A stretch of DNA of 64,000 nucleotides from Virgisporangium aliadipatigenens (GTDB taxonomy: Bacteria; Actinomycetota; Actinomycetes; Mycobacteriales; Micromonosporaceae): positions 620,001 through 684,000 of the forward strand of contig NZ_BOPF01000002.1 in the NCBI RefSeq assembly GCF_016863615.1, written 5' to 3'. The notes under the pieces were generated by a model. That model was not told where the DNA came from. It did no database searches and worked only from the letters and a program-made list of their open reading frames with translations. Numbering within the stretch: the stretch's first letter is position 1; each line of letters starts with the position of its first letter. A program made the position numbers and the translations under genes. This document shows, piece by piece, positions 49,046 to 61,211 of this stretch.

Positions 49046-50218
49046 CTACCGCAGGATGCCGGTGTGCCCCAGGGAGTAGCGGCCCGGCTGCGGCCACACG
49101 CACAGCCCGTGCGGCTGCCCGCCGACCGGGATCTTCGCCAGCAGGTGGCCGTCGCCGGTGTCGAGCGCGTACACCTCCCGGTGGTACCGGCCGGAGAGCC
49201 ACAGCACCTTGCCGTCGGCGGAGACGCCGCCCATGTCCGGGCTGCCGCCGCCGGGGATCTTCCACTTGTTGACGACGGTGCGGGTGGCGAAGTCCACGAC
49301 GGAGACCGAGCCCTCGCCGCGGTTCGCCACGTACAGCACCTTGGAGTCGCGGCTCGGGTAGAGGCCGTGCGCGCCGTCGCCGGTGGCCATGAACGTCGGC
49401 TGGGTGAACGCCACCCCGTCGAGCAGCCAGACGCCGCCGGTCTGCATGTCGGCGACGTACCAGGTGCGGCCGTCCGGCGAGATCTTGATGTCCTGCGGCA
49501 TCGGGTGGTGGCCGGGCAGCTTCAACTGCGCCACGACCTCCTGGCGCGCCACGTCCACCTTGAGGAGTTCGCCGGAGAACTCGCACGTGGCGATGAACCA
49601 GCGCCCGTCCGGCGAGAAGTCGACGTGGTTGACGCCGGCGCAGTTCACCGTCAGGGTCTTGCGGACCTCCATGGTGTGCGGGTCACGGAACACGATCTGC
49701 CTGCGCGCCTCCGCCATCACCACGGCGTACCTGCCGTCCGGAGTGAAGTACAGGTTGTACGGGTCGTCGACCGGCACCGGCTTGCCGAAGGCGCCCGTGG
49801 CCGGGTCGATCGGCACGAGGTCGTTGCCGTTGTTGTCGTTCACCCACAGGGTGCGCAGGTCCCAGGACGGCACCACGTGCTGCGGCCCGCGGCCGACCTT
49901 CTCCGTCCGGATCACCTTGAACGTCGCCGGGTCCACCACGGACACCGTGCCGCTGTCGAAGTTCGGCACGTAGACGCGGGCCAGGTGCGCCTTCACCGTG
50001 TCGGACAGCATGCCCGGCCGGCCCGCGGCGTACACGTCGGCCGTGTCGAGCGGCGCCGGCATGCCGGGCAGCCCGTCGTAGGGCGGCGGTGCGCTGGACG
50101 GGGCCGGCGGGACGGACGTCGGCGCCGGGTGCGCGGCGTGCTCGGCCCGGTCGTCCCCGCCGGAACATCCGGCGAGGGCCAGCAGCCCGGCGAGGGCGAG
50201 CGCGGTGAGGGACCTCAT
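49046..50218 (-). CDS. YVTN/YncE-type beta-propeller lipoprotein
   Basis: 390 residues from ATG 50218. Signal peptide with lipobox LALAGC, a Pro/Ser-rich linker, then a seven-bladed propeller of YVTN repeats (YVPNFDSGTVSVVDPATFKVI, FTPDGRYAVVMAEARRQIVF, VDFSPDGRWF, YVANRGEGSVSVVDFATRTVV). It sits on the outer membrane face; propellers of this type bind ligands or haem d1, but no nitrite reductase genes are nearby. The role is unknown. Confidence 0.9.
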   Translation of the reverse strand: MRSLTALALAGLLALAGCSGGDDRAEHAAHPAPTSVPPAPSSAPPPYDGLPGMPAPLDTADVYAAGRPGMLSDTVKAHLARVYVPNFDSGTVSVVDPATFKVIRTEKVGRGPQHVVPSWDLRTLWVNDNNGNDLVPIDPATGAFGKPVPVDDPYNLYFTPDGRYAVVMAEARRQIVFRDPHTMEVRKTLTVNCAGVNHVDFSPDGRWFIATCEFSGELLKVDVARQEVVAQLKLPGHHPMPQDIKISPDGRTWYVADMQTGGVWLLDGVAFTQPTFMATGDGAHGLYPSRDSKVLYVANRGEGSVSVVDFATRTVVNKWKIPGGGSPDMGGVSADGKVLWLSGRYHREVYALDTGDGHLLAKIPVGGQPHGLCVWPQPGRYSLGHTGILR

Positions 50219-50269
50219 GAGGCCAGGACGGTACCGCCCGCCCACCCCGCCGTGGGGGCCAACGCCCGT

Positions 50270-51106
50270 TCAGAACCCGTTCGCGTGGATCCCCAGCGCG
50301 TAGGCGAGGTGCGGGGTGGTGGTGCCCTCGGCCCGGGCCCGCAGGTCGGCGTAGGTCGCCACGAGCAGCGGCGTCGTACAGGCCGCCGCGACGCCGCCGA
50401 ACAGCGTCGTGAGCGTCGGGGCCAGGACCGTGATCAGCGTCTCGAGGGTGTCGAGGTCCGTGACGAAGAACGCGGACATCGCGGCGACCAGGCTGCCGAG
50501 CACCTGCGCGACGAGGAGGCCGACGAGGGTCAGTACGGCGAGCGTGACCGTGCGCGCCAACGCCGTCCCGAAGGAGGCGTGGAAGAGCTTGAAGCAGCGC
50601 GGGACGGCCGCCGAGCCGCGTTCGAACGCCACCACCGCCGGCAGCATCAGCACGACCAGCCCGACGTAGAGCGAGGGCAGCACCAGCAGGACGACGGAGA
50701 CGGCGATCAGCAGCCCGGCCACGAACTCCCACGCGAACAGCGGCAGCGCCCGCCGCAGCGCGTAGCCCAGCGCCGTACCGACCCGCACCGGCGCACCGGC
50801 GGCGCGGGCGACGACCGCGTGCACCCCCGCGACGGTGACCACCGCCTGCGCCGCCAGCCGCACGGCGAGCCCGACGACGATGTACGACGTCGCGACGAGG
50901 ATGGTGGGACCGTCGGTCACGACGCTCAACCGCCGGGCGGCCAGGAACAGCGGCACCTGCACCGCGGCGGCGACCAGCGCACCGACGAGGTGGACGGCGA
51001 GCAGGGGCCAGAAACAGCGGCCGAGCAGCCGGAGGCCGCGCGCCCACCACCCCCCGTAGTCGGGGCTGACCAACGGATCGGCGACTGCCGGGGCGGGGTA
51101 GTACAT
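50270..51106 (-). CDS. Polytopic membrane protein, paralog A
   Basis: 278 residues with six to seven membrane helices. The N terminus ends in DYGGWWARGLRLL, and an internal ALRRALPL and VVAFERGSAAVPRCFKLFH motif recur in the neighbouring gene. It resembles the membrane domains of actinobacterial DUF-type and glycerophosphodiesterase-associated proteins; I cannot name it further. It follows paralog B by 12 bases. Confidence 0.8.
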   Translation of the reverse strand: MYYPAPAVADPLVSPDYGGWWARGLRLLGRCFWPLLAVHLVGALVAAAVQVPLFLAARRLSVVTDGPTILVATSYIVVGLAVRLAAQAVVTVAGVHAVVARAAGAPVRVGTALGYALRRALPLFAWEFVAGLLIAVSVVLLVLPSLYVGLVVLMLPAVVAFERGSAAVPRCFKLFHASFGTALARTVTLAVLTLVGLLVAQVLGSLVAAMSAFFVTDLDTLETLITVLAPTLTTLFGGVAAACTTPLLVATYADLRARAEGTTTPHLAYALGIHANGF

Positions 51107-51118
51107 AGAGCCAGGACT

Positions 51119-51979
51119 CTACAGCCCGAGTTCCACCGCGAGGGTCGAGGAGGTGAGCGGCTCCGCGTGCGCGCGGATGTCGGCATAGGCCGTCAGCAGC
51201 AGCGGCGCGGTGAGGACGCCCCCGACGGCGCTGACCAGCCCGGCCGTGATCGCACCGCCGGCGAGGCCGGGCACCTCGACCATCGAGCCGAGCAGCCCGA
51301 GCCCGTCGCCGAACCGGGACAGCGCCTCGCCCGCCATCGCGAACCCGACGCCGACCAGCCCCGCGATGATGAGCCGGCTCGCCGCCACGTCCGTGCGGTG
51401 GTGGAACAGCCGGAAGCAGCGCACCAGCGCGCCACCGCGCTCGAACGCGACCACCGCCGGCAGGATCGACAGCACGGTGAGCACGTAGAGGACCGGGACG
51501 ACGCAGGCGCACAGCGCGAGCAGCGCCAGCAGCCCGCCCAGGAACTGCCACCCGAGCAGCGGCAGCGCCCGCCGCAGCGCGTAGCCGACGGCGGCCCCGA
51601 CGCGGGCCGGCCGGCCGAACGCCACCGACGCGGCGACGTGGATCGCGCCCACCGTCGTCACCGCCTGCACCCCGACGAAGACGGCGATCACCAGAAGCGT
51701 GTAGCCGCCGAGCGTGGCGAGCGTCGCCGCGTCGATCGTCTCGGCCCGCGGGTCGAGGTCGTCGGCGCTGCCGGCCGCCAGGAACAGCACCGGCGTCACG
51801 AACAGCGCCTGCGGGACGAGCCCGATGAGCTGGACCAGGAAGAGCGGTCGCCAGCCGGCCGAGACGATGCGCATCGCGCGGGCCCACCAGCCGCCGAGGT
51901 CGCCGCCGATCAGCGGGTCGCCGTAGGGCGGCGGTGGCGGCGGGTAGCCGTTCGGCGGCCCGCCCGGCCATTGATCCAT
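51119..51979 (-). CDS. Polytopic membrane protein, paralog B
   Basis: 286 residues. A Pro/Gly/Tyr-rich N terminus (WPGGPPNGYPPPPPPYG) precedes DLGGWWARAMRIV and six or so membrane helices; GYALRRALPLLGWQFLGGLL and PAVVAFERGGALVRCFRLFH are matched nearly word for word by paralog A, so the two are tandem duplicates. The Pro-rich tail, absent in paralog A, may bind partners. TACGCT lies eight bases upstream of the ATG on the minus strand. Confidence 0.8.
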   Translation of the reverse strand: MDQWPGGPPNGYPPPPPPYGDPLIGGDLGGWWARAMRIVSAGWRPLFLVQLIGLVPQALFVTPVLFLAAGSADDLDPRAETIDAATLATLGGYTLLVIAVFVGVQAVTTVGAIHVAASVAFGRPARVGAAVGYALRRALPLLGWQFLGGLLALLALCACVVPVLYVLTVLSILPAVVAFERGGALVRCFRLFHHRTDVAASRLIIAGLVGVGFAMAGEALSRFGDGLGLLGSMVEVPGLAGGAITAGLVSAVGGVLTAPLLLTAYADIRAHAEPLTSSTLAVELGL

Positions 51980-52010
51980 GGCACGGCAGCGTACCTGCCA
52001 GACTGGCGTC

Positions 52011-53018
52011 ATGACGTGGCGGGAGAACGGGCTGACGCGGCGCCTCGGGCTCGGCGTGCCGATCGTGCAGGCGCCGATGGCGGGCGGGTGGACGACGCCG
52101 CGGCTGGTCGCCGAGGTGTGCGAGGCGGGCGGTCTCGGGTCCGTCGCGGGGGCGATGCTGCCGCCCGCCGACCTGCGGGCGTTCGTGCGCGAGGTGCGGT
52201 CGTTGACGTCCCGGGCCTTCGCGGTCAATCTCTTCGCGCCCCTGCCCGCTCCTTCGGGGGAACGCCTTGAGCCCTGGGCCCGGCTGAGCGATCTGGCCGA
52301 GGTGCCGGCCCCGCGGGCGGCCGTGCCGTTCGAGGATCAGCTCGCCGTGGTGCTGGACGAACGGGTGCCGGTGTTCAGCTTCACCTTCGGGCTGCCGCCG
52401 CTGTCCGCACTGTCCTCTGTGGACACCGCGGACGGGGTGTTCGTCATCGGGACGGCCACCACCGTCGCCGAGGCGGTGGCGCTGGAGGAGGCGGGTGTGC
52501 ACGCGATCGTCGCCCAGGGCTACGAGGCGGGTGGGCACCGCGGGACGTTCCTCGCCCCGGTCGAACGTTCGCTGGTGGGCACCGTGGCGCTGGTGCCGCA
52601 GGTGGTCGACGCGGTGTCGGTGCCGGTGATCGCCTCCGGCGGCATCATGGACGGGCGGGGGATCGCGGCGGCGCGTGCGCTCGGGGCACAGGCGGTGCAG
52701 CTCGGTTCGGCGTTCCTGCGAACGGAGGAAGCCGGCACGGGCCCGGAGTACCGCGCGGCACTGGGCCGCGACACCACCGTGACGAACGTCCTCACCGGCC
52801 GGCACGCCCGCGCGGTCCGCACCCCGCTGGTCGAACGCCTCGAGGCCTCCGGCGTCCGCCCGCCGGACTACCCGCTGCCCCGCCTGTTCCTGAAGGAGCC
52901 GCCGCTGCTGGTGGGACAGGCCGGCGCGATGGCCCGGGCGCTGCCGGCGCGCGAACTGATGGCGGCGCTCGCGGCCGAGACGGACCGAGCGATCGGCGGG
53001 ATCTCGGGCGTGGCATGA
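52011..53018 (+). CDS. Nitronate monooxygenase-like flavoprotein
   Basis: 335 residues, TIM-barrel NMO/2-nitropropane dioxygenase family: VPIVQAPMAGG at the N terminus, VAQGYEAGGHRG with the catalytic His, SVPVIASGGIMDGRGIAAALA-like phosphate loop for FMN and QLGSAF. It oxidises alkyl nitronates, or acts as an enoyl reductase. ATG 52011 has CAGACT six bases upstream. It is divergent from paralog B. Confidence 0.93.
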   Translation: MTWRENGLTRRLGLGVPIVQAPMAGGWTTPRLVAEVCEAGGLGSVAGAMLPPADLRAFVREVRSLTSRAFAVNLFAPLPAPSGERLEPWARLSDLAEVPAPRAAVPFEDQLAVVLDERVPVFSFTFGLPPLSALSSVDTADGVFVIGTATTVAEAVALEEAGVHAIVAQGYEAGGHRGTFLAPVERSLVGTVALVPQVVDAVSVPVIASGGIMDGRGIAAARALGAQAVQLGSAFLRTEEAGTGPEYRAALGRDTTVTNVLTGRHARAVRTPLVERLEASGVRPPDYPLPRLFLKEPPLLVGQAGAMARALPARELMAALAAETDRAIGGISGVA

Positions 53019-53125
53019 TGCCCCGGCGCGTTCATCGATCGCGCTGAGCGTCGGCTGTCGGTTGATCGGCGGGCGTCCCGGGCGGAAAGGCCGGTGACCC
53101 GTCGTCATCGCGCGTGGCATGATGC
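53009..53125. repeat. 13-base direct repeat CGTGGCATGATGC
   Basis: The sequence occurs at 53009-53021 (end of the NMO gene) and 53113-53125, 104 bases apart. It may be a duplicated promoter or operator for the lipoprotein gene at 53157. Confidence 0.4.
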
Positions 53126-53156
53126 TCGCGCTCTGCACGGACGGGGGAGGAACGCG

Positions 53157-53864
53157 GTGCGCGCATCGATTGTGGTCACGGCGGTCGGCCTGGCGCTGCT
53201 GGCCGGCTGCGGCACGCCGGACGGGGACACCGTCTCGGTCGCCCGCCGGGCCGGCCCCGCCGCGTCCGCCTCGGGAGCCGCCGCGTCGCCGGCGCCGACC
53301 CTCGACCGCGCCGCGCTGGTCACCCGCAGCCGCGCGGCGATGGTGAAACCCGACGCCTACAAGGGTTTCGGCGTGCCGGCGACGGTCGAGAAGCAGCAGT
53401 ACGACAACGACGAGGCGACCTCCCAGATCTGCGGCCTGTCGGTGATCGGCGAGAGCAACCTCACCCACGTGTCGAACTTCATCTCCTGGGACGGGCCGGA
53501 CATCTACGTCCTGCACTTCACCCACGGGTACACGAAGCTGACCGGCAAGGAGGTCGTGGAAGCCGTGCGCCGCAACGCCTCCAACTGCACCACGTGGACC
53601 GAGCGGTACACCGACGGCGACATCAAGTACACGTTCCTCGAGACGTACGACCTCGGCGGGGTCGTCGCCGGCGCCGACGCCAGCTACGCGCGCTGCGACA
53701 ACCTCAAGTTCGTCTCCGGCGACGACACGATCTACTGCGACGCGTTCATCGCCAAGGGGCCGCTGCTGACCCGCCTCTCGGTCACCTTCGGCTCGGTGCA
53801 GGAGACGAAGGCGAAGCTGAACCAGATGCTGCCGACGGCCGTCGCCGCGCTCGTCGCCGCCTAG
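53157..53864 (+). CDS. Lipoprotein with PknH-type sensor-like domain
   Basis: 235 residues from GTG 53157, with GGGGGAGGA upstream. Lipobox LALLAGC, then a Ser/Ala/Pro linker and an extracytoplasmic domain of about 180 residues with four cysteines ([27 protein letters not shown]), which could form two disulfides. The pattern resembles the extracellular sensor domains of PknH-like proteins in actinomycetes. The ligand is unknown. Confidence 0.75.
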   Translation: MRASIVVTAVGLALLAGCGTPDGDTVSVARRAGPAASASGAAASPAPTLDRAALVTRSRAAMVKPDAYKGFGVPATVEKQQYDNDEATSQICGLSVIGESNLTHVSNFISWDGPDIYVLHFTHGYTKLTGKEVVEAVRRNASNCTTWTERYTDGDIKYTFLETYDLGGVVAGADASYARCDNLKFVSGDDTIYCDAFIAKGPLLTRLSVTFGSVQETKAKLNQMLPTAVAALVAA

Positions 53865-53998
53865 GTTCCCGTCTCGGGGCTCCCGCCGGCACCGGAAAGC
53901 GTCAGAAGGCGCGTCGCGCACCATTGCCTCAGCAACGGCGGGTGCCGGCCGATCCCGAACGCGACGAGTACCAGCCGGAGCCGGGCGGAGTTGCCTCG

Positions 53999-55606
53999 AT
54001 GTCGCTCACGCGGATGACCGTTGTCCAGAAGTTCATCACCGTTGCGCTCACCGGGCTGCTGGCGACGTTCCTGTCCGGTGGCATCGCGGTCCTGGGCTTT
54101 CTGACCCTGACGGAGGAGGCGGAGGACGTACGCCTGATCGAACAGCTGGACCGGCGGCTCGAACAGCTGGACCGGCAGGCGACCGAACTCGCCGCCGTGG
54201 CGTACCGGACGGCGGCCGCACCGGATCCGGCCGCCGCCCGTTCGATGATCGAGCAGACCGTCGCGGAGGCCGGCGCGGCGCTGGATCGCGCGACGGCCGC
54301 CGCCGACCTGGTGGCCGCCATGGACCTCGACGCAGGTCGCCTGGACATGCGCGGGGAACTCACCGCCGTGCGGACCGATCTCGCGGCGTTCAGCGACGTC
54401 GTGACGGCCCGACCGACCTCGGCCGGGGCGTCGGCGACCGGCGACGTGATCGACCGGCACCGCAGCGCCGTCGGCGACCGGTTGCGGACGATGATGAACA
54501 GGGTCGCCTCCGCGGCCCGGGCCGCCCGCGCGGATCTCGCCGAGACCTCCCACGATGCCCTCATGATCATCGGCGGCGCGGTGATTCCGCTGGCGAGCGT
54601 CTATCTCGTTGTCTGCGTGCTGGTCGCACGTTCGGTCGTGCGCCCGGTGCGGCGGGTCCGGAGGGTGCTGAACGCCATGGCCGGCGGCGACCTCACCCAC
54701 CGGGTGGGCGTCCGGGGCCGGATCGGGATCCGGGGCCGGGACGAGGTCGCCGAGATGGCCCGGTCGCTGGACATCGCGCTGGACAGCATCGGCGGTTCGA
54801 TCCGGGCGGTCGGCGACAGTGCGAGCCGCCTCGCCGACGCGGCGCACGGCCTGTCCGAGGGCAGCAGCGCCATCGCCGGCGCCGCCACCCGGACCAACGG
54901 TCAGGTCGCCGACGCCTCGTCCGGATCGCGCGACATCTCCTTCCACGTGACCAGCCTCGCCACCGGAAGCGAGGAGCTGGGCACGTCGATCGGCGAGATC
55001 TCCCGGCGGGCGAGCGACGCGGCCGAGTTCACCTCGGAGGCGGTGCGCGAGGCCGGCTCCGCCGACGAGAAGGTCGAGCAGCTGGGCGTCTCCTCCGACG
55101 AGATCGGCAAGGTGCTAGACCTCATCTCCTCCATCGCCCAGCAGACGCACCTGCTCGCGCTGAACGCGACCATCGAGGCGGCGCGGGCCGGGCGGGCCGG
55201 GGCCGGGTTCTCGGTCGTGGCCGCGGAGGTCAAGGAACTGGCGTCGGAGACCGCCGGCGCGACGGAGCAGGTGCGTCAGCGGGTCACGGCGATCCAGGAC
55301 GACAGCGCCGCCGCGGCGGCCGCGATCCGACGCATGGTGACCACGGTGGAGAAGATCAACGATCACCAGGACGCGATCGCACGCGCCGTCGGCGAACAGG
55401 CCACGACCACCGCGCAGATGAGCCGGAGCGTGTCGGAGGCGGCCGGCGGGGCACAACGCGTCGCCGGCAACCTGGTCACCGCGGCCGGCGCCACCGTCGA
55501 GACGGCCGAGATGGTCAAGGCCACCGACCGGCGGATCGGCGAACTCGCCACGATGTCGCAGGAACTGCGCGCACTCGTCGGCAGGTTCGTCATCGACGCG
55601 CCGTGA
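53999..55606 (+). CDS. Methyl-accepting chemotaxis protein
   Basis: 535 residues. Membrane helices at about 11-34 and 181-203 flank a helical extracellular sensor domain; a HAMP linker follows (about 205-265), then the signalling hairpin. The hairpin tip reads [41 protein letters not shown], canonical except for His where QTN is usual. No chemotaxis genes flank it; many non-motile actinomycetes carry such receptors, so it may signal through other pathways. It follows the lipoprotein gene with a 134-base gap. Confidence 0.9.
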   Translation: MSLTRMTVVQKFITVALTGLLATFLSGGIAVLGFLTLTEEAEDVRLIEQLDRRLEQLDRQATELAAVAYRTAAAPDPAAARSMIEQTVAEAGAALDRATAAADLVAAMDLDAGRLDMRGELTAVRTDLAAFSDVVTARPTSAGASATGDVIDRHRSAVGDRLRTMMNRVASAARAARADLAETSHDALMIIGGAVIPLASVYLVVCVLVARSVVRPVRRVRRVLNAMAGGDLTHRVGVRGRIGIRGRDEVAEMARSLDIALDSIGGSIRAVGDSASRLADAAHGLSEGSSAIAGAATRTNGQVADASSGSRDISFHVTSLATGSEELGTSIGEISRRASDAAEFTSEAVREAGSADEKVEQLGVSSDEIGKVLDLISSIAQQTHLLALNATIEAARAGRAGAGFSVVAAEVKELASETAGATEQVRQRVTAIQDDSAAAAAAIRRMVTTVEKINDHQDAIARAVGEQATTTAQMSRSVSEAAGGAQRVAGNLVTAAGATVETAEMVKATDRRIGELATMSQELRALVGRFVIDAP

Positions 55607-55611
55607 ACGGC

Positions 55612-55651
55612 CCCGGGCGGGCCGCGTGCTGAGGCCTCCGGCCCGCCCGGG
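55612..55651. terminator. Bidirectional terminator between chemoreceptor and M28 genes
   Basis: CCCGGGCGGGCC (55612-55623) pairs perfectly with GGCCCGCCCGGG (55640-55651) around 16 bases. It lies between the two convergent stop codons (55606 and 55672), the expected place for a shared terminator. Confidence 0.75.
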
Positions 55652-55671
55652 AACGTGCGGCCGCGGCGCCG

Positions 55672-58300
<2,629 letters not shown>

Positions 58301-58307
58301 GCAGTGG

Positions 58308-58313
58308 AACGTA
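58308..58313 (-). promoter_or_regulatory. -10 of leaderless lipoprotein gene
   Basis: TACGTT on the minus strand, seven bases before GTG 58300; this decides against the in-frame starts further upstream. Confidence 0.5.
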
Positions 58314-58372
58314 GGGGACGATCGCAACTGTTCCGCACGCAGGCCCCCCAACGGACCTCGATGTCTGCCCCG

Positions 58373-59209
58373 TTAGTCCGTCGGCAGGGGCATGCCCTCG
58401 TCGTAGCGCCGCGCGAGCAGCCGGATCCGGTCGCCGAGCCGGGGGTGGGACATGCTGCGCGTGCCGGCCGAGACCCAGTCGGAGAGGAAGAGCCGGCGCG
58501 CGTGGCGGATGCGGTGCCCGCGCGGGCGGTAGAAGCGTTCGAAGACGGTGTCGCAGTCGACGACCCGGAAGCCGCAGTCCACGACGAGGCCGATCAGCGT
58601 CTCCGGGGAGAAGTGCCAGCGGTGCACGTCGGGCGCCCACGCGGGCCAGGCCGCGCCCTGCCGTCCGGCGGCGGCGGAGGCGATGTTGGGCACCTCCAGG
58701 CAGAGCCAGCCTCCGGGCGCCACGGCGCCGCGGGCCACCTCCAGGAATTCGCGCGGGTTCTCCACATCCGGGAGAACGTCGAACGCGCACACGACGTCCA
58801 CCTCGTCCACCGTCGCGGCGAGGGTCTCGAAGTAGCCGTGGCGCACCGGTGCGCCCATCATCTCGTTGGCGTAGCGGGCGGCCTCCCGGGAGACGTCGAT
58901 GCCGGAGGCGTCGATGCCGGCGCGGCGGGCCGCCACGACGAAGTGGCCCTCGGCGCAGCCGGCCTCCAGGAGCGTCGCGGGACGGGCCACGGCGGTGATC
59001 CGGCGCAGCCGCCGGTCGGCGACGAGGCGCCGCAGGTCGTCGTCCTCCTCCGGCAGTTCCGCGTAGAGGCGGGCCGGGGAGGGGAGTTCGGCGGTGGTGC
59101 GGCCGAAGCCGCAGGAGACGCACTGCTGGACGGTGCCGTCGAGGAGCGGCCGGTGCGGTCGGGGGCCGCACAGTACACAGTGGACGGTCGCGGAGATGCT
59201 CGTGGTCAT
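58373..59209 (-). CDS. SAM methyltransferase with N-terminal zinc ribbon
   Basis: 278 residues from ATG 59209 with GAGAGG upstream. The N terminus has CVLCG and CVSCGFG, a four-Cys zinc ribbon. The methyltransferase fold follows: TLLEAGCAEGHFVVAARRAG, DASGIDVS, DVVCAFDVLPDV and LCLEVPN. The family (methyltransf_11/23 with an N-terminal zinc finger) includes enzymes of sugar and natural-product modification. No clear partner is adjacent. Confidence 0.88.
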   Translation of the reverse strand: MTTSISATVHCVLCGPRPHRPLLDGTVQQCVSCGFGRTTAELPSPARLYAELPEEDDDLRRLVADRRLRRITAVARPATLLEAGCAEGHFVVAARRAGIDASGIDVSREAARYANEMMGAPVRHGYFETLAATVDEVDVVCAFDVLPDVENPREFLEVARGAVAPGGWLCLEVPNIASAAAGRQGAAWPAWAPDVHRWHFSPETLIGLVVDCGFRVVDCDTVFERFYRPRGHRIRHARRLFLSDWVSAGTRSMSHPRLGDRIRLLARRYDEGMPLPTD

Positions 59210-59247
59210 GTGCTCGTCCTCTCTGATGTGAGCGGGCTGCACCTTCA

Positions 59248-59922
59248 CTATGCGGCCGTTTCATGCCTGAACCGGGCAAAACGCGAAAATCGGCTCTCCT
59301 CGGCACGGACGGCCCGCGCGGCGATCCGGGCGACCCGTGCGCGGGACCAGTGGCCCGCCACCCCGGGGCGGCTCGTCAGGTAGTCGGCGATGCGGGCGGC
59401 GTTCCAGCGGTGGGCCTCGTGCAGTCCGCCGGCCAGCATCGCCAGGTAGCGCGGCGCGGGCGGGTTGGGCGTCACGTCGGCCGCCGACCACGGGGCGGTG
59501 AACGTCAGCACCGGGAACCCGGCCCGCGTTCCGGCGCGCACCAGCGTCTCGTAGCGGCCGTCACCCAGGACCGCCCGGCCCGTCGCGACCGCCTCGGCGA
59601 GCCGTTCCGGACCGATGCCGGGCGGCGGGCGGTGCATCTCCTGCGTGGCGATGTCCAGGAACTGCCGCCCCGTCACCAGGTACCCGCGGGCGGCCGCCAC
59701 CCCGGGCAGCGTCGGGTCGTAGAACGCGATCCCGCCGGTCCACGTCACCGACTCCCACGCGAAGTGGATCCCGCCGGGCAGCAGCAGCGGGGCGGTGCGC
59801 CGCGGCGGGCGGGTGTCCCGGCAGCCGGGGCAGGCCCGCAGGCCGCCCGGCGGCGTGCCCCCCGTCAGGTAGAACCGGAACCGCGCGGCGTGCATGTTCG
59901 ACCCGTACGCCGCGTACCACAC
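59248..59922 (-). CDS. Gamma-glutamylcyclotransferase-like protein
   Basis: 224 residues from GTG 59922. The N terminus WYAAYGSNMHAARF matches the glycine-rich loop (YGSN) of the AIG2/GGCT fold, which releases 5-oxoproline from gamma-glutamyl compounds. The catalytic Glu is not sure. Actinobacterial proteins of this type are often misnamed histone deacetylase. It lies five bases from the stop of the upstream TPR gene, so the two are probably co-transcribed. Confidence 0.75.
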   Translation of the reverse strand: MWYAAYGSNMHAARFRFYLTGGTPPGGLRACPGCRDTRPPRRTAPLLLPGGIHFAWESVTWTGGIAFYDPTLPGVAAARGYLVTGRQFLDIATQEMHRPPPGIGPERLAEAVATGRAVLGDGRYETLVRAGTRAGFPVLTFTAPWSAADVTPNPPAPRYLAMLAGGLHEAHRWNAARIADYLTSRPGVAGHWSRARVARIAARAVRAEESRFSRFARFRHETAA

Positions 59923-59927
59923 CCCGC

Positions 59928-60869
59928 TCAAGTGACGCGGGTAAGGACGAGGTCGAAATCCTTGTGCCAGTTCTGCCCGTCCCGGCACATCTCCCAGTAG
60001 CCGGTGATCGTGTTCCCGTCCGCGCTCAGCCGCCCGGTGTAGCGCTGCGCGAAGCCCGGCTGATCCCGGCTGAGGGTCCACACGCCCGCGGAAAGACCCA
60101 TGGCGTACACCCGGTGCACGCCCCGCGCGTCGGCGTACAACTGCGTGAACGCACCCGTCCCGTCGTCGATGCCGATCACCGAGGAGGTCGGCATGGGGGA
60201 GTTCTCGATCCAGGCCGGCGGCGGCGTGAAGTCCTCGGCCGGGATCGACTCGGCCCGCTGGACCAGATGCGTCCCACCCGGCAGCCACCCGAACGTCGTC
60301 ACGCCCACCATCACCGGCGCGCCGTCGACCTCGGCACGCATGCGCCACGTGCCCACCAGCGGGGCCAGCGGTGCCAGCGCGGGGCTGACGGTGGGCTCGG
60401 CGACCAGTTCGGCCACGTAGTCGCGCAGCGCCCGCCCGTACATCGTCAGGTGCGGCACCAGCGCCGTGAGCGCCGTCGCGACGGCCTCCCGGTCCCGGCC
60501 GGAGTCCAGCAGCGCCAACGCCAGGAACGCCCGCACCTCGTCGGCGAGCGGCTCATCGCGCGCCGTCTCGGCCCGCAGCAGCGCGACGCTCTCGCTGAGG
60601 CGTCCCACGTTCCGCAGCGAACTGGCCAACTGGATCACGGCCTGGCGGCGCCGCTCCCCGGCGAGTCCGGCGGCGAGCGCGCGCTCGTAGAGGGGGATCG
60701 CCTCGGCCGGCCGGTCGGTCCCGTCGTACGCCCCGCCCAGCTCGAACGGCCCCACCGGATCGTCCGGGTCCAACTCGGCGACCAGGGACCGGATGCGCGC
60801 CACGATGTCGGCCTCGGGGGTGTTCGCCCAGACCTCGTCGACCCGGGCCTGCCACTCGGCTGTGCTCAT
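59928..60869 (-). CDS. TPR domain fused to DUF1579-like lipocalin domain
   Basis: 313 residues. Residues 1-150 form TPR-like helices (GPFELGGAYDGTDRPAEAIPLYERALAAGL and similar), and residues about 160-313 a beta-barrel with LVGTWRMRAEVDGAPVMVGVTTFGWLPGGTHLVQR and WEMCRDGQNWHKDFDLVLTRV, the DUF1579/heme-lipocalin pattern. The domain pairing is unusual. It is cytoplasmic, function unknown; it may bind a small ligand or modify a partner. Confidence 0.75.
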   Translation of the reverse strand: MSTAEWQARVDEVWANTPEADIVARIRSLVAELDPDDPVGPFELGGAYDGTDRPAEAIPLYERALAAGLAGERRRQAVIQLASSLRNVGRLSESVALLRAETARDEPLADEVRAFLALALLDSGRDREAVATALTALVPHLTMYGRALRDYVAELVAEPTVSPALAPLAPLVGTWRMRAEVDGAPVMVGVTTFGWLPGGTHLVQRAESIPAEDFTPPPAWIENSPMPTSSVIGIDDGTGAFTQLYADARGVHRVYAMGLSAGVWTLSRDQPGFAQRYTGRLSADGNTITGYWEMCRDGQNWHKDFDLVLTRVT

Positions 60870-60931
60870 CGGCCCAGCCTCGCAGATCAGCCGCGCCCGC
60901 GCCGGGAACGACCCGGCACGGGCGCCGGGCA

Positions 60932-61123
60932 TCAGAGGTAGAGGTCGATGCCCTTCTTGTCGTTGATCAGGTTGACGACCTTCGTCGGAAGGTCCACCTG
61001 CCGGATCGCCTGGAGCAGGTCCGCCTGGGCGTTGACCTGTGCCTGACGGGCGGCCGGGTCCGGCGTACGACCGGCGGCCGCGACGAGGCCGAGGGCGTTG
61101 CCGGAGATCGAACTGACAGACAT
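60932..61123 (-). CDS. Small hypothetical protein, 63 aa
   Basis: 63 residues from ATG 61123, with GAAGGTGG upstream. The sequence (SVSSISGNALGLVAAAGRT ... ARQAQVNAQADLLQAIRQVDLPTKVVNLINDKKGIDLYL) is amphipathic and likely helical; no signal peptide. The good ribosome site supports it. No family recognised. It follows the conservon on the same strand. Confidence 0.6.
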   Translation of the reverse strand: MSVSSISGNALGLVAAAGRTPDPAARQAQVNAQADLLQAIRQVDLPTKVVNLINDKKGIDLYL

Positions 61124-61211
61124 GCGTGACCACCTTCGTGAGCGCCGGCGCGTGCCGGCGGCGACAGTTGTCACCCACTCCTGTCGGACGGTCGGTCGGA
61201 TATCTGAGCCT

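Noticed and set aside
49064-53924. Very long open frames on both strands (up to 1413 codons)
   Set aside because: They cut across several well-supported genes and have shadow-frame composition.
59248-59922. Histone deacetylase
   Set aside because: The YGSN loop is that of gamma-glutamylcyclotransferase-like proteins; no deacetylase metal site is present.
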